Positions 46,179-57,169 of a stretch of 64,000 bases of DNA are shown here, in pieces. The position numbers were made by a program, and so were the translations under genes. Numbering within the stretch: position 1 is the stretch's first letter; the number at the start of each line of letters is the position of its first letter. This DNA is from Pseudomonadota bacterium (GTDB lineage Bacteria; Pseudomonadota; Gammaproteobacteria; Burkholderiales; Burkholderiaceae_C), in contig JAKARB010000001.1 of assembly GCA_021819435.1 (NCBI GenBank), positions 248,001 through 312,000 on the forward strand. The letters are read 5' to 3'. Under the pieces are notes generated by a model. The model was given only the letters and a program-made list of their open reading frames with translations. It was not told where the DNA came from and did not search any database.

Positions 46179-46570
46179 GAATTGACTGCTTCGATCGTCG
46201 AACTGGCGGCCTTCAACAACTGGATGATTGGCGGCGCACTTATGTTTGTCTGCTTTGTGGCCATCCATCCGAATGCTGTCCAACTCTTCGTCTAACCACT
46301 GCCGGGTCGCTCAGCGCCTTGACGCAGGATGTGCAGTGATAGAGTGACGCCGGACCTGACGAAGTGGCGAAGCCGAGCCACGAGCAAGCGCGACAGTCTC
46401 ATTACATCCCATGACATCCCACATGTAGTGGGGTGAAATTGGAGGATTTTCGCGCAGGGCAAAAGGGCAGGGCCTTATGCGGCGCGGGCTGCAGCCAGAT
46501 TTACATGTGATGATCGATCAGATGTGATCAACAGGCCAGGCGGCCGGCATCGGCCGCCGCGCCAAAACAA
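46179..46570. other. Intergenic region between chr operon and cold-shock gene
   Basis: This stretch may hold the border of the resistance block. A near-repeat (ACATCCCA at 46405-46430, twice) is visible. A GTG-started 44-codon frame at 46161-46295 has one hydrophobic stretch but no ribosome-binding site. No tRNA or transposase is present. Confidence 0.3.
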
Positions 46571-46592
46571 AAGCCCGCCAAATGGCGGGCTT
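46571..46592 (-). terminator. Terminator of the cold-shock gene (possibly bidirectional)
   Basis: A 9-bp stem (AAGCCCGCC 46571-46579, GGCGGGCTT 46584-46592) with a 4-nt loop is flanked by T runs on both strands (TTTGTTTTGG on the minus strand, TTTTTCC on the plus strand). It fits the end of the csp mRNA. Confidence 0.8.
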
Positions 46593-46761
46593 TTTCCTGG
46601 GCAGCAACAACTCAACGGATCTTGGTTCGAGGGCTCGGCAAGCGGGGCAGGGCGGCGATCCGGCTCCAACCCCGGCCGAGGCCGTCAAAACGATCCTGAG
46701 CCCAGGTAGACCACAGAATACTTGGGTCCGCCCACGTTCGGGCGTGCCCATGCGAGATCAA

Positions 46762-47049
46762 TCAGTGAGGCAAACTCTGACCCGCTGCGGTTTGGTCGCG
46801 AAAGTGCAGGTCAGCGATCGCGTCAGACTCCACCTCGCTGCTTTGCTGCAGTGGCTGGATGTTCTGGGCAAGCATGCCCTTGGGGCCTGCCACCAACTCG
46901 TAACTGACCTTGGAGCCTTGCTTCAAGGTGCGGAAGCCGTCCATCTGGATGGCCGAAAAATGAGCGAACACGTCACCGCCGCCTTGATCAGGCTCGATGA
47001 ACCCAAAACCCTTCGCGTCGTTGAACCATTTGACAGTGCCGGTGGCCAT
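46762..47049 (-). CDS. CspA-family cold-shock protein with C-terminal tail
   Basis: The 95-residue protein has the OB-fold RNA-binding signature [18 protein letters not shown] (RNP1) and DVFAHFSAI (RNP2), through [11 protein letters not shown]. Normal CspA members end near there (about 67-70 aa); this one continues for about 27 residues (QQSSEVESD...). A GGAGG site precedes the start. It is an RNA chaperone of the cytoplasm. Confidence 0.85.
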   Translation of the reverse strand: MATGTVKWFNDAKGFGFIEPDQGGGDVFAHFSAIQMDGFRTLKQGSKVSYELVAGPKGMLAQNIQPLQQSSEVESDAIADLHFRDQTAAGQSLPH

Positions 47050-47393
47050 GCTGTCCCTCCAAGTTAATTTGTGACGATTTTCACGGCGCACGCCAAGGGC
47101 TGTCAAGCGCAAAAATGCATTCCGGTTGGATTATGTGTTCATATTTGACCGATTTTCGGGGGCTGTTGGTCCCGTCCGGTCAAGGTTGTGACAAGCTGGC
47201 ACGATTCGTCATAGGGCGAGACCCTCCGCGCATCTTGACTTTGTGTCGAATGAAACATTTGCAAGCAGGGGCGCCCTGACGTGGTGCTCGCGAGAAAAGT
47301 GCAGCCATGGTCGTGAATTTCCTGACCTTGAACCCTGGTCGGAGACCCCAAGATGGCATGGCATGAGCAAGACGCCTCCTCTAGAATGGATTC
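47050..47393. other. Divergent intergenic region between csp and clpS
   Basis: The 344 bp hold the long 5' leader typical of csp genes on one side and the clpSA promoter on the other. No clear promoter elements or genes were singled out. Confidence 0.35.
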
Positions 47394-47747
47394 ATGACAT
47401 CAAGGTCGCATCCTCACTTGGCCAATGGGCCGAAAGAACCTGCCGAGGACGGGCAGGGGTCGGTCGTCGCCGAGAAGCAGGAATTGGCTTTGGAGCCTCC
47501 GCGTCTCTATCAGGTCGTCATGCTCAACGACGACTTCACGCCCATGGAGTTCGTGGTGTTCGTGCTTCAAGAGCACTTTCACCATGACATCGACGCGGCC
47601 ACGCAAATCATGCTGAAAATCCACCACGAAGGTCGTGGTGTGTGCGGTGTCTTCACGAAGGACGTCGCGGCCACGAAGGTCGAACTTGTTCTTGCCGCCG
47701 CCCGCCAGGCCGGGCATCCCCTGCAGTGCATCCTGGAGACCGCATGA
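47394..47747 (+). CDS. clpS: ClpS adaptor of ClpAP
   Basis: The 117-residue protein has the ClpS core [48 protein letters not shown] and [22 protein letters not shown]. It delivers N-end-rule substrates to ClpA. The 35-residue N-terminal tail is typical. It overlaps clpA by 4 nt. Confidence 0.93.
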   Translation: MTSRSHPHLANGPKEPAEDGQGSVVAEKQELALEPPRLYQVVMLNDDFTPMEFVVFVLQEHFHHDIDAATQIMLKIHHEGRGVCGVFTKDVAATKVELVLAAARQAGHPLQCILETA

Positions 47748-50062
47748 TTGCGCAAGAGTTGGAAGTGAGTCTGCACATGGCCTTCGTCGAGGCCCGACAG
47801 CAACGCCACGAGTTCATCACCGTGGAACACCTGCTGTTGGCGCTGATCGACAACCCCTCTGCTTCCGAGGTGCTGAAGGCGTGCGCTGCGAACCTGGATG
47901 AGCTCCGCAAGAACCTCGACCAGTTCGTCCGTGACAACACCCCGACAGTCGGTGGCACCGACGAGGTCGACACCCAGCCGACGCTGGGCTTCCAGCGCGT
48001 CATCCAGCGCGCGATCATGCATGTGCAGTCTTCGGGCAGCGGCAAGAAGGAAGTCACGGGTGCGAACGTGCTGGTGGCCATCTTCGGCGAGAAGGATTCG
48101 CACGCGGTGTACTACCTGCACCAGCAGGGCGTGACCCGCCTGGACGTGGTGAACTACATCGCGCATGGCATCCGCAAGGCCGAGCCGCCCGAGGCCGCCA
48201 AGCAGGCTTCCGAGCAGACTCAGGCCGAGACCGAGAAGGAAGAGGCCGAAGGCAAGGCTTCGCCGCTGGAGCAATACACCCAGAACCTCAACCAAATGGC
48301 CCGCGACGGCAAGATCGATCCGTTGATCGGCCGCGAGACCGAGGTCGAGCGCGTGATCCAGGTGCTGTGCCGCCGCCGCAAGAACAACCCACTGCTGGTG
48401 GGCGAGGCCGGCGTGGGCAAGACCGCCATCGCCGAGGGCCTGGCCTGGCGCATCACGCAGAACGACGTGCCAGATGTGCTCGCCGACGCCGAGGTCTATG
48501 CCCTCGACATGGGCGCGTTGCTGGCCGGCACCAAGTACCGTGGTGACTTCGAGCAGCGCTTGAAGGCCGTCATCAAGCAGCTCAAGGAGCAGCCGGGTGC
48601 CGTGCTGTTCATCGACGAGATCCACACGCTGATCGGCGCCGGCGCGGCGTCGGGTGGCACTTTGGACGCCTCCAACCTGCTCAAGCCGGCCCTCAGTTCG
48701 GGGCAGCTCAAGTGCATCGGTGCGACCACGTTCACCGAGTACCGTGGCATCTTCGAGAAGGATGCGGCGCTGTCGCGGCGTTTCCAGAAGGTCGAAGTGG
48801 CCGAGCCTTCGGTCGAGCAGACCGTCGAGATCTTGAAGGGCCTGAAGTCGCGCTTCGAAGAGCACCACAGCGTGAAGTACGCGCTGGGTGCATTGCAGGC
48901 GGCGGCCGAGCTGTCGGCCAAGTTCATCAATGACCGTCATCTGCCTGACAAGGCCATCGACGTGATCGATGAAGCTGGTGCCGCGCAGCGCATCCTGCCC
49001 AAGAGCAAGCAGAAGAAGACCATCACGCGGGCCGAGGTCGAAGAGATCGTGGCCAAGATCGCGCGGGTGCCTTCGACCAGCGTGTCCAACGACGACCGCA
49101 GCAAGCTCAAGACGTTGGACCGCGACTTGAAGAGCGTGGTGTTCGGCCAGGACAACGCCATCGATGCGCTGTCGGCCGCCATCAAGATGGCGCGCTCGGG
49201 CCTGGGCAAGCCGGACAAGCCGATCGGCTCCTTCCTGTTCAGCGGCCCGACTGGCGTGGGCAAGACCGAAGTCGCCAAGCAACTGGCTTACATCCTTGGC
49301 ATCGAGTTGATCCGCTTCGACATGTCGGAGTACATGGAGCGCCATGCCGTGAGCCGCCTGATCGGTGCGCCTCCGGGCTACGTCGGTTTCGACCAGGGTG
49401 GTCTGCTGACCGAGGCCGTGAGCAAGAAGCCGCATTGCGTGCTGCTGCTCGACGAAATCGAGAAGGCACACCCGGATGTTTTCAACATCCTGCTGCAGGT
49501 CATGGACCACGGCACGCTGACGGACAACAACGGTCGCAAGGCCGACTTCCGCAACGTGCTGATCATCATGACGACGAACGCCGGTGCCGAGACCTTGCAG
49601 AAGTCCACCATCGGGTTCACCAACCCGCGTGAGCTGGGCGACGAGATGGCCGACATCAAGCGCATGTTCACGCCGGAGTTCCGCAACCGCCTGGACGCCA
49701 TCGTGGGCTTCAAGCCGCTGGACGAGGAAGTCATCCTGCGCGTGGTCGACAAGTTCCTGCTGCAGCTCGAAAGCCAACTGGCCGAGAAAAAGGTCGAGGT
49801 CACCTTCACCGACGCGCTGCGCCGTCACCTGGCCAAGCGTGGCTTTGATCCGCTCATGGGTGCGCGTCCGATGCAGCGCCTCATCCAGGACACGATCCGC
49901 AAGGCGCTGGCCGACGAGCTGTTGTTCGGCGGTCTGGTCGACGGTGGCCGCCTGACGGTGGACATCGTGGACAACGACAAGGGCGAGCCCGAGGTGAAGC
50001 TGGACATCCAGCCGAACAAGAAGAGCGATCGCACCAAGCCGGAGGCGGCCACGGCCGAGTGA
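47744..50062 (+). CDS. clpA: ClpA ATPase of the ClpAP protease
   Basis: The 772-residue protein shows an N-terminal ClpN domain ([14 protein letters not shown]), Walker A GEAGVGKT (first AAA domain), Walker [15 protein letters not shown], second domain Walker A GPTGVGKT and [15 protein letters not shown], and a C-terminal domain. It unfolds proteins for ClpP. The start ATG overlaps the clpS stop. Confidence 0.94.
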   Translation: MIAQELEVSLHMAFVEARQQRHEFITVEHLLLALIDNPSASEVLKACAANLDELRKNLDQFVRDNTPTVGGTDEVDTQPTLGFQRVIQRAIMHVQSSGSGKKEVTGANVLVAIFGEKDSHAVYYLHQQGVTRLDVVNYIAHGIRKAEPPEAAKQASEQTQAETEKEEAEGKASPLEQYTQNLNQMARDGKIDPLIGRETEVERVIQVLCRRRKNNPLLVGEAGVGKTAIAEGLAWRITQNDVPDVLADAEVYALDMGALLAGTKYRGDFEQRLKAVIKQLKEQPGAVLFIDEIHTLIGAGAASGGTLDASNLLKPALSSGQLKCIGATTFTEYRGIFEKDAALSRRFQKVEVAEPSVEQTVEILKGLKSRFEEHHSVKYALGALQAAAELSAKFINDRHLPDKAIDVIDEAGAAQRILPKSKQKKTITRAEVEEIVAKIARVPSTSVSNDDRSKLKTLDRDLKSVVFGQDNAIDALSAAIKMARSGLGKPDKPIGSFLFSGPTGVGKTEVAKQLAYILGIELIRFDMSEYMERHAVSRLIGAPPGYVGFDQGGLLTEAVSKKPHCVLLLDEIEKAHPDVFNILLQVMDHGTLTDNNGRKADFRNVLIIMTTNAGAETLQKSTIGFTNPRELGDEMADIKRMFTPEFRNRLDAIVGFKPLDEEVILRVVDKFLLQLESQLAEKKVEVTFTDALRRHLAKRGFDPLMGARPMQRLIQDTIRKALADELLFGGLVDGGRLTVDIVDNDKGEPEVKLDIQPNKKSDRTKPEAATAE

Positions 50063-50120
50063 GTCTGCTCGGACCGGCTGGTCGGCTTCAGGTCGCTCGC
50101 TGGTTGCGTGCTGGGAAAGG

Positions 50121-50143
50121 GGCTGCGGATGCGGCCTTTTTTC
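50121..50143 (+). terminator. Terminator downstream of clpA
   Basis: GGCTGC-GGAT-GCGGCC forms a 6-bp stem (one GT pair) followed by TTTTTT, 58 bp after the clpA stop and before the convergent lpxH. Confidence 0.7.
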
Positions 50144-50254
50144 TTGGTCAACGCTTGTGTGAGCGGTGGGCTCGGTGTCCAGCCAGGCCTGCGTCGCGTT
50201 GAAGCTGTGTTGGTGGGCTTGATCGCGCCCGACACCGGGGCATCCCGCGTTTCT

Positions 50255-51028
50255 TCAGGTCACCGTGATGCGCCGCAATCCGCTGGTTTCCCAGCGCAGC
50301 ACTTCGGCGCGTGGGTGCCCATGGTCGAGATCCCAATCGGAGAGCACATGGCGCACATGGCCGCCGAATGACTGGCTGCCGGGGCGGTGCGTGTGGCCGT
50401 GGATGAGGATGTCGCAACCTGCGGCGTCCATCCATTCGCTCGCGGTTGCCTCGTCGACATCAGCGTACAGGGCTTGTTCGCTGGCTTGTTGGTGAGCCTG
50501 ACTGGCCGCGCGCATTTGCCGAGCTTGTTCAAGGCGTGCGGCCAGAGGAGCGGCCAGGAAGGCCTGCTGCCAGGCGGGTTGGCGCACCTGGGCGCGGAAG
50601 GCCAGGTACTTGGTGTCGGCCAGGCAGAGTTCGTCGCCGTGGATCAGCAGGGCTCGGTGGCCGAAGGCGTGCAGCACGGTGGGGTCGGGCAGGGCCTGGG
50701 CGCCGCAGTCCTGCATGAAGGCATCGCCCAGCAGGAAGTCGCGGTTGCCGACCATGATGCCCAGCCAGCAGCTGCCGGCGAACTCGCGCAGCATGCTCAG
50801 GCAGCGGGCCTCGTGGGGCTCGTTGCGCATGTCGTCGCCCACCCAGGCTTCGAACAGGTCGCCCAGGATGAACAGGGCGTCTGCGGGGGTCTCGGACAGG
50901 AAGCGCTCGAGCGCCGCCGTGGTGTTCGGCAGGCCGTCGTGCAGGTGGATGTCGGAGATGAAATCAATGCACCGCCACGAGGGCGGTGCATGCAGGGGGT
51001 GAGCGCCGGGGAAGGCTGGCTTCCCCAT
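50255..51028 (-). CDS. lpxH: UDP-2,3-diacylglucosamine diphosphatase LpxH
   Basis: The 257-residue peripheral enzyme makes lipid X in lipid A synthesis. Calcineurin-like motifs: FISDIHLHDG, LFILGDLFEAWVGDD, MVGNRDFLLGDAF, LIHGDELCL, DILIHGHTHRPG. The start at 51028 (MGKPAFPG) lies 4 bp after the ppiB stop. In-frame ATGs further upstream lie inside ppiB. Confidence 0.9.
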   Translation of the reverse strand: MGKPAFPGAHPLHAPPSWRCIDFISDIHLHDGLPNTTAALERFLSETPADALFILGDLFEAWVGDDMRNEPHEARCLSMLREFAGSCWLGIMVGNRDFLLGDAFMQDCGAQALPDPTVLHAFGHRALLIHGDELCLADTKYLAFRAQVRQPAWQQAFLAAPLAARLEQARQMRAASQAHQQASEQALYADVDEATASEWMDAAGCDILIHGHTHRPGSQSFGGHVRHVLSDWDLDHGHPRAEVLRWETSGLRRITVT

Positions 51029-51032
51029 GGCT

Positions 51033-51533
51033 TCAGACCTCGGTGGCCTGGGTGATGACGACGTCTTCCAGCGGCACATCGTCGTGGAAGCCCTTGCGGC
51101 CCGTTTTGACCTTCTCGATGGCGTCGACCACTTCGGAGCCCGCCACGACCTTGCCGAACACGGCATAACCCCAGCCTTGCGGCGACTCGGACTTGAAGTT
51201 CAGGAAGTCGTTGTTGGTGGCGTTGATGAAGAACTGTGCCGACGCCGAGTGGGGCGCGCTGGTGCGGGCCATGGCGATGGTGTACTTGTCGTTTTTCAGG
51301 CCATTGTTGGCTTCGTTCTGGATCTCGCCCTGGGTGGGCTTTTGCTTCAGGCCGGGCTCGAAGCCGCCGCCCTGGATCATGAAGCCCTTGATGACGCGGT
51401 GGAAAACGGTGCCGTTGTAGTGGCCGGCGTTCACGTAGTTCAGGAAGTTGGCGACGGTGATGGGAGCCTTGGCCTCATCGAGTTCCAGGCGGATGACGCC
51501 GGCGGTGGTCTGCAGTTCAACGGTCTTGGTCAT
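51033..51533 (-). CDS. ppiB: Cytoplasmic cyclophilin PpiB
   Basis: The 166-residue peptidyl-prolyl isomerase has the cyclophilin core [47 protein letters not shown], and [19 protein letters not shown]; it lacks a signal peptide. It lies 3 bp after the ppiA-like gene on the same strand. Confidence 0.92.
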   Translation of the reverse strand: MTKTVELQTTAGVIRLELDEAKAPITVANFLNYVNAGHYNGTVFHRVIKGFMIQGGGFEPGLKQKPTQGEIQNEANNGLKNDKYTIAMARTSAPHSASAQFFINATNNDFLNFKSESPQGWGYAVFGKVVAGSEVVDAIEKVKTGRKGFHDDVPLEDVVITQATEV

Positions 51534-51536
51534 GGT

Positions 51537-52094
51537 TCACTTCTCGATGGTGGCTTTGTTGATGACGACGGCCTGGACTGGCACGTCGCCATGGGGCGGC
51601 TTGGTGGTGGTTGGCACCTTGCGGATCTTGTCGACCACGTCCATGCCCTCGATGACCTTGCCGAACACGGCATAGCCATTGCCGTCTGGCGAGCGGGCGG
51701 CATCCAGGAAGGCATTGTCCTTCACGTTGATGAAGAACTGGGCGGTGGCCGAATCGGGCACGCTGGTGCGCGCCATGGCGACGGTGCCGCGTGTGTTGCT
51801 CAGGCCGTTGCGGCTCTCCAGCGGGATGGGCGCGCGCGTGGGCTTTTCCTTCATGTCGGGCGTCATGCCGCCGCCCTGGATCATGAACCCGTCGATGACG
51901 CGGTGGAAGATGGTGCCGTTGTAGTGGCCCGCCTTGACGTACTCCAGGAAATTGGTGACGGTCTTGGGTGCCTTGGCGGGGTCGAGCTGCAGCACGATGT
52001 CACCTTGATTGGTGCTCAGGCGAACGTTCTGGGCCTGCGCAGCCAGGGCCATCAGGGCGGCGGCCGATGCCACCATCAGTGTGCGAATCGTCAT
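51537..52094 (-). CDS. ppiA: Periplasmic cyclophilin PpiA-like
   Basis: The 185-residue isomerase has a signal peptide ([21 protein letters not shown]) and the cyclophilin core [24 protein letters not shown] and [17 protein letters not shown]. It overlaps the L,D-transpeptidase gene by 4 nt and precedes ppiB, so the pair looks like a tandem duplication with separate compartments. Confidence 0.88.
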   Translation of the reverse strand: MTIRTLMVASAAALMALAAQAQNVRLSTNQGDIVLQLDPAKAPKTVTNFLEYVKAGHYNGTIFHRVIDGFMIQGGGMTPDMKEKPTRAPIPLESRNGLSNTRGTVAMARTSVPDSATAQFFINVKDNAFLDAARSPDGNGYAVFGKVIEGMDVVDKIRKVPTTTKPPHGDVPVQAVVINKATIEK

Positions 52095-53614
52095 CCAATC
52101 ACTCCTTCGTAGAAGATTTTCCAGAGGCCGCCTTCCTTGCCCCAGTATTGACGCTTGACGGCGCCGGTGCGTTGACCTTCGGCCACCTCGCCGAACGTGA
52201 CCACGAGCACGTCGCCCTGGTCGCGCCAGCCGAGGATGGAGACATCCTTGAGGTGCAGTTCGCGGCCACGGACTTGCTGGATGTCCCGCTCGATCATCTG
52301 GCGCCACTGGCTCAGGTCCTTGCCACCGTTTGAGAACTGCGCGGAATAGAAGGCCATGAGCCGGTTGATGTCGCCGCTGGCGCGGGCGGTGCGCCAGCCT
52401 TCGAGCAAGTTGCCGAGGCTGCGGCGTTCGGGCTCCTTTGTGGCGGGCGGCACCCATTGCAGGCTGCGCGCGATGACCACCGGCGTGTTGCGCAGTTGCA
52501 CGCGGTCGATGATGGATTGCAGCTCGGGGTTGGCGAGCACAACGCAGCCGTCAGTGCTCTGCGGGCTGCGCGCATAGCTGTCTGCGGGCACGCCGTGCAG
52601 CCAGATGCCGCTGCCGGTGCGGCCCAGGCGACGGTCGTATTCGTTCGGATAGTTCAGCGTGAGGGCGCCGACGCCGTAGAAGTCCGTCAGTTGGCGGCCT
52701 TCCAGGCGGCTGGTGATGAAGTAGACGCCCAGCGGGGTGCGCTGGTCGCCTTCGAGGCGCTTGTCGGAACCGAGTTTGCCGATGGACGCGTAGTGATCAG
52801 CCACCAGGTGCAGGCCTTTGGGTCCGTTTTCGAACAGGTAGAGACGCGAGCGGCTGGCGTCCACCGCGATGGCATGGCGCGTGGTCGGGGGCAGCGTGAT
52901 GAACTGGCTGGGAATGGTGCCGGCGGGTGGGCGCTCGCGCAAGGCTGCCAGGCGCTTTTCTGCCTCCTGGCGGAGTTGGTCGAGACGCTGAGGGGCCTTG
53001 GCCGCGATGTCGCTCGGTGCCTGGCCCATGGTGGGCAATGCCCGGGTTTGGGCTAGCAGGAGGTCGCCATAGACCAGCTGCGCCAACTGGAAGTTGGGCA
53101 CGTCATGCACCAGGGACTCGGCGTGGTCCAGGGCTTGCCGGCCTTGGCCTCGGCCGATCAGCCTATAGATGTCGAGCAGGCGTGCTTCGGGCGCCAACCC
53201 GGTCTGCGGGGAGGCGGGATAGGGCGAAGGAGGCAGGGACGTGCGACTGACTTGGCCGCGATTCGATGCGTTGGCCAGTGGCAGAGCAGTTGCAGCCGCC
53301 GCGGCGCCCCCAGCGAGGGCAGCGCGGCGCCCACGATCGGCGCGTCGGCCCGATGTGCTGGATTCCTCTTGGCGGAGCTTGCCTGCACGCCGCTCCTGGA
53401 TTTGGCGCGCGTCGTTGCGGCGCTGCGCCGCATGGTCTGTGGCCTGGCTTTTCTTGGCGTGGGCCGAAGGTCGGTCTTTTTCAGGTCGGGCCTGTGCCGA
53501 GGAGCTGTGCAGGCCGAAGATGGCCAACAGGCCGAACGACACGAGGCAGGTTACCAGCCAGGAAAGGGAATGACCGCTCCTTGACAGGAGCGGTGCGCCA
53601 GGAACACGAGACAT
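52091..53614 (-). CDS. L,D-transpeptidase (YkuD) with NTF2-like C terminus
   Basis: The 507-residue protein has an N-terminal membrane anchor ([18 protein letters not shown]), a charged linker, a YkuD domain with the catalytic Cys in [25 protein letters not shown] (about 350-375), and a C-terminal NTF2-like domain ([21 protein letters not shown]). It likely cross-links peptidoglycan or attaches proteins to it. It is close to the TPR gene (1 bp between). Confidence 0.88.
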   Translation of the reverse strand: MSRVPGAPLLSRSGHSLSWLVTCLVSFGLLAIFGLHSSSAQARPEKDRPSAHAKKSQATDHAAQRRNDARQIQERRAGKLRQEESSTSGRRADRGRRAALAGGAAAAATALPLANASNRGQVSRTSLPPSPYPASPQTGLAPEARLLDIYRLIGRGQGRQALDHAESLVHDVPNFQLAQLVYGDLLLAQTRALPTMGQAPSDIAAKAPQRLDQLRQEAEKRLAALRERPPAGTIPSQFITLPPTTRHAIAVDASRSRLYLFENGPKGLHLVADHYASIGKLGSDKRLEGDQRTPLGVYFITSRLEGRQLTDFYGVGALTLNYPNEYDRRLGRTGSGIWLHGVPADSYARSPQSTDGCVVLANPELQSIIDRVQLRNTPVVIARSLQWVPPATKEPERRSLGNLLEGWRTARASGDINRLMAFYSAQFSNGGKDLSQWRQMIERDIQQVRGRELHLKDVSILGWRDQGDVLVVTFGEVAEGQRTGAVKRQYWGKEGGLWKIFYEGVIG

Positions 53615-53615
53615 G

Positions 53616-54689
53616 TCAGGAGCCGGTGCTTTCCTTCACGATCACCCAGTTGCCGCCGCTGCGGATCAGGTCCAGCCGCTTGCCGCTGCTGACACTGAGG
53701 CTGTCGGCCTTGTAGTCCTGGCGGAACTGGGCGGTCGCCTTGTTGCCGTTGACGGAGATCTTCAGGCCCGAGATCTTGACCGAGATGCTGCGCTTGCCGG
53801 TGATGCGTTCGCGGCGTTCCTGCTCCCAGGCCTTGCGCGACTTGCCACCGTCGAAATCCTTGGCGTAAGCGGCGAAGTAGTCGCCCATGTCTTTGCGGCT
53901 CCAGGCCTCTGCCCAGGCGCGCACGGCCGATGCGACATCGCGCTCAGCGGCGGAATCCTCGGATTCCTGCTTGGCGGGCGCTGGGGCTGGCACCGGTGCT
54001 GGCACCGGAGCCGGCGCTGGGGCGGGCTTGGGTGCCGGCGCTGGGGCAGGTGCTGGAGCGGGCGCAGGCGTCGGGGTCGGCTTGGCAGCGGGGGCCGGCG
54101 CCTGTGCAGGCGCTGGGGCTGGGCTCGGCGCGGCTGCAACGATCTGGTTGCGTTCCTTGGGGAACAGGTCGCGGATCATGGCCAGCTTGGGCGCAACGGC
54201 CGAACGGGTGTCAATTTGCAGGGCCTTGGAGTAAGCCTGGCTGGCCAGCTTGGCGTAGACGTCGCCCAGGTTCTCGTAGGCGGTGGCGTAGCTGGGGTTG
54301 GTGCGGATGGCCATTTCCAGCGCGTTGCGGGCCTTGTCGTACTGGCCTTGCTGTGCGTAGAGCACGGCGAGGTTGTTGAAGGGTTCCGGCAGTTCCGGGT
54401 AATCCTCGGTCAGTTTGGTGAATGCCGTGATGGCTTCGGGCGTGCGGCCAGCTTGCGACAGGCTGATGCCGCGCAGGAAGCGCATCATCGGGTCACGCGG
54501 CTTGGCGGTGAGGAACTGGTCAGCCTTTTGCAGGGCTTCGGCGTTCTTGCCCGCGGCCAGCAGCTTCTGCACGTCGGAGACGTCGTCGGCTTGCGCGCCA
54601 AGCACCGTGAAGGACAGTGCTGCGGCGGCGATGCAGCGTGCCGCGAGGGCGGTCAGGCGGGTTCCGATGTGAAGCACTTCAGTCTGCAT
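53616..54689 (-). CDS. TPR protein with Ala/Pro linker and NTF2-like C terminus
   Basis: The 357-residue protein has a signal-like segment (CIAAAALSFTVLGAQA), about four TPRs (KNAEALQKADQFLTAKPRDP to YEN LGDVYAKLA), a 55-residue Ala/Pro linker, and a C-terminal NTF2-like domain (VRAWAEAWSRKDMGDYFAAYAKDFDG) similar to the one in the adjacent transpeptidase. It may act in the periplasm with the transpeptidase. The repetitive linker DNA at 53950-54130 is coding low complexity. Confidence 0.8.
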   Translation of the reverse strand: MQTEVLHIGTRLTALAARCIAAAALSFTVLGAQADDVSDVQKLLAAGKNAEALQKADQFLTAKPRDPMMRFLRGISLSQAGRTPEAITAFTKLTEDYPELPEPFNNLAVLYAQQGQYDKARNALEMAIRTNPSYATAYENLGDVYAKLASQAYSKALQIDTRSAVAPKLAMIRDLFPKERNQIVAAAPSPAPAPAQAPAPAAKPTPTPAPAPAPAPAPAPKPAPAPAPVPAPVPAPAPAKQESEDSAAERDVASAVRAWAEAWSRKDMGDYFAAYAKDFDGGKSRKAWEQERRERITGKRSISVKISGLKISVNGNKATAQFRQDYKADSLSVSSGKRLDLIRSGGNWVIVKESTGS

Positions 54690-55029
54690 GGATGGTTGTG
54701 TCAGAAGGGTTGGTCTGCTGGAACGAGGGACTGTTGGCCCGGGCCATCCACCGTCGCGGCTAGGGCGCTCCTGTTGGGCGCCAAGCGTGAAGGATAACAG
54801 TCCCCGTCAGGTGAAATGGGCCGGTCTGCCCCGGAGTCCAGACCTTGTTGTGGCCCGGCCGCTATACTCGGTAAATTGTATCTGAGCGATGTCCTGGCCC
54901 GCGCCGCGCTCTGCCTGGGTCAAGTGCGTTGCGCGGCCGTGGTGGAGCGTGAGCAAAACCCGCGCCTCAACCAGACCCGCCTTTGGCGCTTCTCGCCGCG
55001 AGGCCTGGTCCTGACTGATCCACTCCCTC
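54690..55029. other. Divergent intergenic region before cysS
   Basis: The 340 bp hold a candidate -10 box TATACT at 54863-54868 for cysS, with a weak upstream -35. No riboswitch or T-box was recognised (T-boxes are not expected in this group). Confidence 0.35.
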
Positions 55030-56421
55030 ATGAGCTTGCGTCTTTTCAACAGCCTGTCTCGACAGGTCGAAGCCTTCGTCCCCATGACGCCGGGGCAGGT
55101 CCGCATGTACGTGTGCGGCATGACCATCTACGACCTCTGCCACGTCGGTCACGCCCGCATGATGATGGCGTTCGACGTGGTGCAGCGCTGGCTCAAGGCC
55201 AGTGGCTACGAGGTCATCTATGTGCGCAACATCACCGACATCGACGACAAGATCATTCGCCGGGCGGTGGAGCGCGGCATCACCATTCGCCAGCTCACGG
55301 ACGAAATGACGAAGGCGATGCACGAGGACATCGCCGCGCTGGGCATCGAGCCGCCGACGCATGAGCCGCGCGCCACCGAATACGTCGGCCAGATGCTAGA
55401 CCTCATTGGCAAGCTGGAGGTCAATGGCTTGGCCTACCGCGCTTCGAACGGCGATGTGAACTACGCGGTGCGCAAGTTCCCGGGTTACGGCAAGCTCTCG
55501 GGTAAGAGCCTGGATCAGTTGCGCGCCGGTGAGCGTGTGGCGGTGGACGACGGCAAGCAGGATCCACTGGACTTCGTGCTGTGGAAGTCGGCCAAGCCTG
55601 AAGAGCCGGCCGATGCCAAATACGAATCGAGCTACGGCCCTGGGCGTCCGGGCTGGCACATCGAGTGCTCGGCCATGGCTTGCAGCCTGCTGGGCGAGCA
55701 GTTCGACATCCACGGTGGCGGCCTGGACCTGCAGTTCCCCCACCACGAAAACGAGATCGCGCAGAGCGAGGGTGCTTCGGGCAAGCGCTTCGTCAATTAC
55801 TGGCTGCACAACGGCTTCGTCAACGTCGACAACGTCAAGATGTCGAAGTCGCTGGGCAATTTCTTCACCATCCGCGACGTGCTCAAGCACTTCGATGGCG
55901 AGGCCCTGCGATTCTTCATGCTGCGCACGCAGTACCGCAGCCCGTTCAACTTCAGCGACGCGGGCATCGAGGATGCGCGCAATGGCTTGCGGCGCCTTTA
56001 CACGGCGCTAGAGGGCATGGACGTGGGTGAGGTGGGCCTGGCCGACATCGACTGGGCGCATCCGCAGGCGGCGCGCTTCAAGGCGGCCATGGACGAAGAC
56101 CTGAACACGCCAATGGCCTTGTCGGTGCTTTTCGACCTGGCCGCTGAGCTCAACCGGTCTCGCTCGCTCGAGGTGGCTCGCCAGCTCAAGGCGCTGGCGT
56201 CGGTGCTGGGTGTGTTGCAACAGGTGCCTCAAGCCTACTTGCAGGCGGGCGCCGACGCCGGTGCGCTGGATGCGGGGGCCATCGAGGCTTTGATCCAGGC
56301 ACGCGCCGACGCCAAGAGGGCTCGCAACTTCGCCGAGGCTGATCGCATACGCGATGAGCTCGCCGCCCAGGGCGTCGTCCTCAAGGACGGCCCACAGGGC
56401 ACGACCTGGGTGAGAGCCTGA
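55030..56421 (+). CDS. cysS: Cysteinyl-tRNA synthetase
   Basis: The 463-residue class I synthetase has the zinc-ligand start ([18 protein letters not shown], with HVGH as the HIGH motif), [22 protein letters not shown] and [11 protein letters not shown] (KMSKS). It charges tRNA-Cys. It shares one base with the next start (TGATG). Confidence 0.95.
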   Translation: MSLRLFNSLSRQVEAFVPMTPGQVRMYVCGMTIYDLCHVGHARMMMAFDVVQRWLKASGYEVIYVRNITDIDDKIIRRAVERGITIRQLTDEMTKAMHEDIAALGIEPPTHEPRATEYVGQMLDLIGKLEVNGLAYRASNGDVNYAVRKFPGYGKLSGKSLDQLRAGERVAVDDGKQDPLDFVLWKSAKPEEPADAKYESSYGPGRPGWHIECSAMACSLLGEQFDIHGGGLDLQFPHHENEIAQSEGASGKRFVNYWLHNGFVNVDNVKMSKSLGNFFTIRDVLKHFDGEALRFFMLRTQYRSPFNFSDAGIEDARNGLRRLYTALEGMDVGEVGLADIDWAHPQAARFKAAMDEDLNTPMALSVLFDLAAELNRSRSLEVARQLKALASVLGVLQQVPQAYLQAGADAGALDAGAIEALIQARADAKRARNFAEADRIRDELAAQGVVLKDGPQGTTWVRA

Positions 56422-57128
56422 TGCCCGGGATCTCCAAAGCCGGCCCCCGCAGCGGGAGCGCTGTCCCTGATGCGGTCGCGGGCCTGGTCACGCCGCATTA
56501 CTGGGAAGACGCCTGCCGTCACCTGAGCAAGCGCGATCGCGTCATGCGCAAGCTGATATCCGACCACGGTTCGGCCGGGCTGCAAAGCCGTGGCGACGCC
56601 TTCACCACGTTGGCGCGTTCCATCGTGGGGCAACAGATCTCGGTGAAGGCGGCGCAGGCTGTCTGGGAGCGGCTGGTGGTGGTACTGGGGGGCAGCGCCG
56701 AGGCCCACCGCGAACCCCTGTCTCCGATCACCCTGCTGGGCAAGACCTCCGATGAATTGCGCCAGGCCGGGCTCTCGACCCGCAAGGTGGAATACATGCT
56801 CGACCTGGCTCGCCATTTCGCCGAAGGCCGGGTGCATGTGGCACAGTGGCAGGAGATGGAGGATGAGGCCATCATCGAAGAGTTGGTGGACATCCGCGGC
56901 ATCGGCCGCTGGACCGCCGAGATGTTCCTCATCTTCCATTTGATGCGCCCCAACGTGCTGCCCCTGGACGACCTGGGGCTCATCAAGGGCATCAGCCTGA
57001 GTTATTTCAGTGGCGAGCCGGTCTCGCGCGCCGAAGCGCGGGACGTGGCCGAAGCCTGGTCGCCCTACCGGACGGTGGGCACCTGGTATCTGTGGCGCAG
57101 CCTTGACCCGCTGCCCGTGGCGTACTGA
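56421..57128 (+). CDS. alkA: HhH-GPD DNA glycosylase (AlkA/3-methyladenine type)
   Basis: The 235-residue protein has the HhH-GPD fold: [55 protein letters not shown], with the catalytic Asp. It removes alkylated bases. The gene overlaps cysS and leads to accA. Confidence 0.88.
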   Translation: MPGISKAGPRSGSAVPDAVAGLVTPHYWEDACRHLSKRDRVMRKLISDHGSAGLQSRGDAFTTLARSIVGQQISVKAAQAVWERLVVVLGGSAEAHREPLSPITLLGKTSDELRQAGLSTRKVEYMLDLARHFAEGRVHVAQWQEMEDEAIIEELVDIRGIGRWTAEMFLIFHLMRPNVLPLDDLGLIKGISLSYFSGEPVSRAEARDVAEAWSPYRTVGTWYLWRSLDPLPVAY

Positions 57129-57169
57129 TGGGTGATCCTCGTCGGCACGCCCTCAAGAAGGACCTCACC

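Noticed and set aside
46161-46295. GTG-started 44-codon frame with a hydrophobic stretch (MIGGALMFVCFVAI)
   Set aside because: No ribosome-binding site, overlaps the likely chrB operator, and no recognisable family.
47579-49828. 749-residue open frame on the minus strand opposite clpA
   Set aside because: Antisense to a certain ClpA gene, with no domain or ribosome-binding site.
53950-54130. Repetitive GCTGGCGC-type tract that looks like a tandem repeat or CRISPR
   Set aside because: It encodes the Ala/Pro linker of the TPR protein in frame. No spacers of uniform size exist.
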